Position numbers and translations under genes: made by a program. From contig OZ023273.1 in the NCBI GenBank assembly GCA_964007475.1, positions 11,421,922 through 11,485,921 of the forward strand: DNA of 64,000 bases, in the 5' to 3' direction. Source of the DNA: Hybos culiciformis. Its lineage: Eukaryota > Arthropoda > Insecta > Diptera > Hybotidae. Numbering within the stretch: position 1 is the stretch's first letter; every line of letters starts with the position of its first letter. The notes beneath the pieces are model-generated. The model was not told the DNA's origin and ran no database searches. It worked only from the letters and a program-made list of their open reading frames with translations. Of the stretch, positions 63,738 to 64,000 are shown one piece after another.

Positions 63738-64000
63738 TTTGAATAGCCAAGACGAATAAATTCTGATTTAATTTTAATAAAATATTTTTTAATGAGATTT
63801 TATGCGTTTAGGATTTTGCAGGAGAATAATGCATAAAAAAACATATATTCTCTTCATTCATAAGTAAAATTTATTTTTATTTGCTTTATTTCCTTTTAAA
63901 ATTTTTTTTAAAGCACAAATCTTTAGTTTCAAATGTTTGAGTTAAATAAATAAAAATATGTAAGAGCCTGACCATATAGATACCTTTATATTTATTAAAT

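Larger units (their letters stand above)
58077..64000. other. AT-rich non-coding DNA
   Basis: Apart from the short repeats and the possible coding tail listed separately, no gene or mobile element is seen. A 99-codon frame at 62041-62340 passes through a GCACTATGCATATAT duplication (about 62150-62190) and ends in a poly-F/K tract; it is not convincing. A small hairpin CTGATAT-GCTA-ATATCAG lies at about 61107-61125. Confidence 0.5.

Overview
The window is about 78-80% A+T, eukaryotic and almost entirely non-coding. The many short TA-alternating tracts (for example TACATATGTA-type motifs at about 9400, 14880, 22030 and 39560), long homopolymer A/T runs and small DNA-transposon relics fit an insect genome, most likely a fly (Diptera) with large introns or intergenic DNA. 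This placement is inferred from composition and repeat style. No marker gene confirms it.

No convincing protein-coding gene, rRNA, functional tRNA or CRISPR array is present. Open frames of 60-120 codons occur on both strands. A rough estimate (stop frequency near 9% per codon at this composition) predicts about 30-40 of them by chance, close to what is seen, and the longest one simply reads through a poly-T tract. Three or four short stretches have unusually gene-like codon content: a frameshifted pair at 26436-26661, a coiled-coil-like tail at 59298-59417, a GC-rich island at 11741-11905 and a minus-strand piece at 3086-3268. They are recorded as possible gene fossils of unknown identity.

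The interpretable content is a set of short non-autonomous inverted-repeat elements. 3489-3956 and 7262-7674 share a TGCCTTG terminus and have TAA and TTA target duplications. 4333-4614 is a fold-back element. A nested pair lies at 4965-5968 (outer) and 5144-5683 (inner). 7771-8232 is a GGG-ended element with an 8-bp duplication, about 17 copies of ATAACCGCGAA and a 164-bp near-perfect palindrome. Others are 17306-17732, 22563-22806, 22941-23400, 54275-54457 (TA duplication) and a 111-bp hairpin at 57966-58076.

The most unusual pair is 27388-28311 and 50320-51318. These roughly 0.9-1.0 kb elements have related CAC-GAGAGAA termini, and each carries an antisense tRNA-like module (RNA polymerase III A/B-box-like sequence) followed, on that strand, by an A-rich tail. 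The first also holds a second, inverted tRNA-like arm. They look like composite DNA-transposon/SINE elements and are the best candidate for something undescribed. Between these islands, notably 28314-42450 and most of 42450-50319, there is only AT-rich DNA, microsatellites and small tandem duplications.
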